From NCBI GenBank assembly GCA_905188195.1, contig CAJJKY010000006.1, positions 1 to 64,000 on the forward strand: a stretch of 64,000 bases of DNA. Direction: 5' to 3'. The notes beneath the pieces are model-generated. The model made no database searches, was not told where the DNA came from, and saw only the letters and a program-made list of their open reading frames with translations. The DNA comes from Streptococcus parasanguinis (lineage in GTDB: Bacteria > Bacillota > Bacilli > Lactobacillales > Streptococcaceae). This document shows, piece after piece, positions 61,052 through 64,000 of the stretch (the stretch's first letter is position 1; every line of letters starts with the position of its first letter). The translations under genes and the position numbers were made by a program.

Positions 61052-63670
61052 TTACAATTTACCTGCTACAGCATCCAACAATTCTTGGATCTTCGCTTGG
61101 TTGCTTCCTCCTGCCATGGCCATGTCTGGTTTACCACCACCACGTCCATCGACGATTGGAGCCAATTCTTTGATCACATTACCTGCATGGACCTCTTTTG
61201 TCTTGCTGGCTACAAGGACATTGACCTTGTCACCGATGGCTGCGACAAGAACAAGCACATCAGAGTAGTCTTTTTGTTTCCAGTTATCCGCAAAGGTACG
61301 AAGGGCACCTGCATCTGATACAGAAACTTGGCTAGCAATGTAACGGTGTTCATTTGCTTCTTGAACATTCTTGAAGACATCACCTGCTGCCGCTGCTGCT
61401 GCTTTTTCCTTCAATTCTGCATTTTCTTTTTGCAACTGACGGAGTTGCTCTTGAAGTCCTTCCACCTTGTGAGGAACTTCTTTGAGTTGAGGTGCTTTCA
61501 AGGTTGCTGCGACTGCTTTCAGAGCATCTTCTTGTTCACGATAAGCTTCAAAGGCTTCCTTACCAGTCACTGCCAAGATACGACGAGTTCCTGATCCGAT
61601 ACCTTCTTCTTTGACAATCTTGAAGAGTCCAATTTCAGAAGTATTGCCTACGTGGGTACCACCACAGAGCTCAACAGAGTAGTCCCCGATAGTGACTACG
61701 CGAACTTCCTTACCGTATTTCTCACCAAAGAGGGCCATAGCTCCCATTTCTTTAGCAGTATCGATATCTGTTTCAATCGTTTCGACTGCGATCGCTTCCC
61801 AAATCTTTTCATTGACTTGTTGCTCAATAGCACGCAATTCTTCTGGAGTCACGGCTTGGAAGTGGGTAAAGTCAAAGCGAAGGAATTCTACTTCGTTAAG
61901 AGATCCTGCTTGGGTTGCATGGTTACCAAGGATATTGTGAAGAGCCGCATGGAGCAAGTGAGTCGCAGTGTGGTTCTTCATGACACGATGACGACGATTG
62001 GTATCGATAGCCAAGGTGTATTCTTGGTTCAAGGCAAGAGGAGCAAGAACTTCAACCGTATGGAGTGGTTGTCCATTTGGTGCTTTTTGAACATCTGTCA
62101 CCGTCGCTACGACGTTTCCTGCAGCATCCAAGATTTGACCATGGTCCGCAACTTGTCCACCCATTTCAGCGTAGAATGGAGTTTCTGCAAAGATCAGTGA
62201 TGCAGTTCCTTCTGAAACAGCCTCTACTTCTGCATTGTCCGCTACGATAGCCACCAACTTAGAAGGCAATTGGCTAGCATTGTAGTTGAAGCTACTTTCA
62301 ACTGTAATGTTTTGAAGGGTTTCATTTTGCATCCCCATAGATCCACCTTTGACAGCAGATGCACGCGCACGTTCTTGTTGTTCCTTCATGGCTGCTTCAA
62401 AACCTTCACGATCGACTGTCATTCCAGCTTCTTCAGCGATTTCTTCTGTCAATTCTACTGGGAATCCGTATGTATCATAAAGTTTAAAGACATCTTGACC
62501 AGCAATCACTGTTTGACCTTTGGCTTTCAAGTCTTCAACGATGGTTTGGGCAAAGTGTTGACCAGAATTCAAAGTACGAGCAAATGACTCTTCTTCACTC
62601 TTGATAATTTTTTCGATAAAGTCTTGTTTTTCAAGTACTTCTGGGTAGTAACTTTCCATGATCTTCCCAACGGTTGGAACCAATTTATACAAGAAGGTTC
62701 CTTCAATCCCCAATTTTTGTCCATGCATGGAAGCACGACGGAGGAGACGACGAAGAACGTAACCGCGTCCTTCATTACCTGGAAGAGCCCCATCACCAAT
62801 CGCAAATGAAAGCGAACGGATGTGGTCAGCAATCACCTTGAAGCTCATGTTATCGCCATCTGGATCATAGGTCTTACCAGACATCTTTTCCACTTCACGG
62901 ATGATTGGCATGAAGAGGTCTGTTTCAAAGTTGGTCTTCGCTCCTTGGATAACGGCTACCAAACGTTCCAAACCAGCGCCCGTATCAATGTTCTTGTGTG
63001 GCAATTCCTTGTATTCGCTACGAGGAACAGCAGGGTCTGCGTTAAATTGTGACAAGACAATGTTCCAGATTTCGATGTAACGGTCGTTTTCGATATCTTC
63101 TGCAAGCAGACGAAGACCGATATTTTCAGGGTCAAAGGCTTCTCCACGGTCAAAGAAGATTTCTGTATCTGGTCCAGAAGGCCCTGCACCGATTTCCCAG
63201 AAGTTGTCTTCGATTGGGATCAAGTGACTTGGATCTACCCCAACAGCGATCCAACGGTTGTATGAATCCTTGTCGTCAGGATAATAGGTCATGTAAAGTT
63301 TGTCTTTAGGGAAATCAAACCATTCCGGACTTGTCAAAAGCTCATAAGCCCAGGTAATGGCTTCATCACGGAAGTAATCTCCGATAGAGAAGTTCCCCAA
63401 CATTTCAAACATGGTATGGTGACGGGCAGTCTTCCCCACGTTTTCGATATCGTTGGTACGGATAGCTTTTTGGGCATTGGTAATCCGTGGGTTTTCAGGT
63501 TTGATGGTTCCATCGAAGTATTTCTTAAGAGTGGCAACCCCTGAGTTGATCCACAAAAGCGTTGGGTCGTTTACTGGAACCAAGCTAACAGATGGTTCTA
63601 CTGAGTGGCCTTTGCTTGCCCAGAAATCAAGCCACATTTGACGGACTTGTGCACTAGATAATTGTTTCAT
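61052..63670 (-). CDS. alaS: Alanyl-tRNA synthetase
   Basis: The 872-residue class II synthetase charges tRNA-Ala. The aminoacylation domain (about 1-450) starts [22 protein letters not shown] and has the class II motifs. The editing domain carries [11 protein letters not shown] and the CGGTH zinc motif ([16 protein letters not shown]). The C-Ala domain ends with [12 protein letters not shown]. Alanyl-tRNA and tmRNA in this window also meet in trans-translation. It follows the LURP-one-like gene by only 24 bases, so no T-box leader is possible there. Confidence 0.98.
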   Translation of the reverse strand: MKQLSSAQVRQMWLDFWASKGHSVEPSVSLVPVNDPTLLWINSGVATLKKYFDGTIKPENPRITNAQKAIRTNDIENVGKTARHHTMFEMLGNFSIGDYFRDEAITWAYELLTSPEWFDFPKDKLYMTYYPDDKDSYNRWIAVGVDPSHLIPIEDNFWEIGAGPSGPDTEIFFDRGEAFDPENIGLRLLAEDIENDRYIEIWNIVLSQFNADPAVPRSEYKELPHKNIDTGAGLERLVAVIQGAKTNFETDLFMPIIREVEKMSGKTYDPDGDNMSFKVIADHIRSLSFAIGDGALPGNEGRGYVLRRLLRRASMHGQKLGIEGTFLYKLVPTVGKIMESYYPEVLEKQDFIEKIIKSEEESFARTLNSGQHFAQTIVEDLKAKGQTVIAGQDVFKLYDTYGFPVELTEEIAEEAGMTVDREGFEAAMKEQQERARASAVKGGSMGMQNETLQNITVESSFNYNASQLPSKLVAIVADNAEVEAVSEGTASLIFAETPFYAEMGGQVADHGQILDAAGNVVATVTDVQKAPNGQPLHTVEVLAPLALNQEYTLAIDTNRRHRVMKNHTATHLLHAALHNILGNHATQAGSLNEVEFLRFDFTHFQAVTPEELRAIEQQVNEKIWEAIAVETIETDIDTAKEMGAMALFGEKYGKEVRVVTIGDYSVELCGGTHVGNTSEIGLFKIVKEEGIGSGTRRILAVTGKEAFEAYREQEDALKAVAATLKAPQLKEVPHKVEGLQEQLRQLQKENAELKEKAAAAAAGDVFKNVQEANEHRYIASQVSVSDAGALRTFADNWKQKDYSDVLVLVAAIGDKVNVLVASKTKEVHAGNVIKELAPIVDGRGGGKPDMAMAGGSNQAKIQELLDAVAGKL

Positions 63671-63694
63671 ATTTTTCTCCTAATTTTTTTAAGC

Positions 63695-64000
63695 TTAATT
63701 TGCGCTAGCTTCTAACATTTCGACATAATCGATGGCGACACAAAGTGAGATGACTAAATCAGCGTATTCATCCTCATACACCGATACTTGGTAGGTAGAG
63801 GTTAGATGAAAGAGTTCCTTGCTAATCTCAGCGACGATTTGATCCCGATCATCAAACAATTTGAATTCTAGGTCCCAGATATTTCCTTGTACCCTCAGTC
63901 CCAAATCTTCGATATCGTATTTGTCTCTAAAGAGCGTCAGTTTTTTATGGATAAAAAAGCGGTCCCCATCCTTCAACTCAACCACAAATTTGGGAAGAAA
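63695..64000 (-). CDS. LURP-one-related (YxjI-like) protein, 5' end beyond window
   Basis: About 101 residues are visible, in frame up to the last base of the window, so the N-terminal part is missing. The visible sequence (FLPKFVVELKDGDRFFIHKKL, IEDLGLRVQGNIWDLEFKLFDDRDQIVAEISK) fits the LURP-one/tubby C-terminal-like beta barrel, which usually has about 160 residues. A GTG at 63985 is internal, since homologous-looking coding sequence continues before it. It is followed by alaS on the same strand. The biochemical role of bacterial members is unknown; membrane or phospholipid binding has been suggested for the fold. Confidence 0.75.
   Translation of the reverse strand, partial: FLPKFVVELKDGDRFFIHKKLTLFRDKYDIEDLGLRVQGNIWDLEFKLFDDRDQIVAEISKELFHLTSTYQVSVYEDEYADLVISLCVAIDYVEMLEASAN

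Noticed and set aside
63671..63694. T-box leader for alaS
   Set aside because: Only 24 bases separate alaS from the upstream gene, too short for a T-box, and no T-box motif was seen.

Overview
The window is a stretch of chromosome from a low-GC Gram-positive coccus, almost certainly a Streptococcus of the mitis/sanguinis/parasanguinis type. The evidence is a tmRNA with tag AKNNNSYALAA, a streptococcal F-type ATPase operon beginning with a 66-residue c subunit, murA-epuA-endA linkage, a YSIRK/LPXTG M26 (ZmpB/IgA1 protease type) metalloprotease, an Rgg regulator, and class Ib nrdHEF. I cannot fix the species from sequence alone. Most genes lie on the minus strand.

Layout. 1-3.9 kb: an edge repeat, a decayed amino-acid-binding-protein fragment, a signal-peptidase-like gene lacking both catalytic residues, then pyk and pfkA. 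3.9-7.5 kb: dnaE, tRNA-Ser(GGA), tmRNA. 7.6-13.6 kb: a two-gene ABC exporter, a MIP18/SufT-like gene, an unusual array of hairpin repeats, the dnaG-rpoD operon, mscL and rpsU. 13.8-19.8 kb: a ferredoxin-NADP reductase, whiA-yvcK-rapZ, ridA, a small gene, obgE and a DUF4044 membrane peptide. 19.8-26.8 kb: an LPXTG adhesin downstream of cdaA-cdaR-glmM, and divergently murT-gatD-lapA. 26.8-34.5 kb: two tandem MFS paralogues, an Rgg regulator, a small unknown protein, an ABC-F ATPase, a membrane-anchored zinc protease, endA and epuA. 34.5-42.5 kb: murA, a DUF1146 gene and the eight-gene ATP synthase operon. 42.7-48.4 kb: the large zinc metalloprotease. 48.6-54.3 kb: glycogen operon glgB-glgC-glgD-glgA under a cre site. 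54.6-60.7 kb: ptsHI, and divergently nrdH, nrdE, nrdF behind NrdR-like boxes. 60.7-64 kb: a multi-hairpin element between two copies of a terminator, alaS, and the end of a LURP-one-like gene.

Functionally the window joins central carbon flow (pfkA, pyk, ptsHI, glycogen storage), cell-envelope control (c-di-AMP synthesis, glmM, murA, murT-gatD, yvcK, rapZ), replication (dnaE, dnaG, sigma factor, nrd), proton homeostasis (ATP synthase), DNA uptake (endA) and surface virulence/colonisation factors (LPXTG adhesin, M26 protease). No CRISPR array, intact IS element or prophage was seen. The least-explained items are the catalytically dead signal-peptidase homologue, the covarying hairpin array after rpoD, the three-hairpin element after nrdF, two promoters that seem to give leaderless mRNAs, and a terminator placed immediately before endA.
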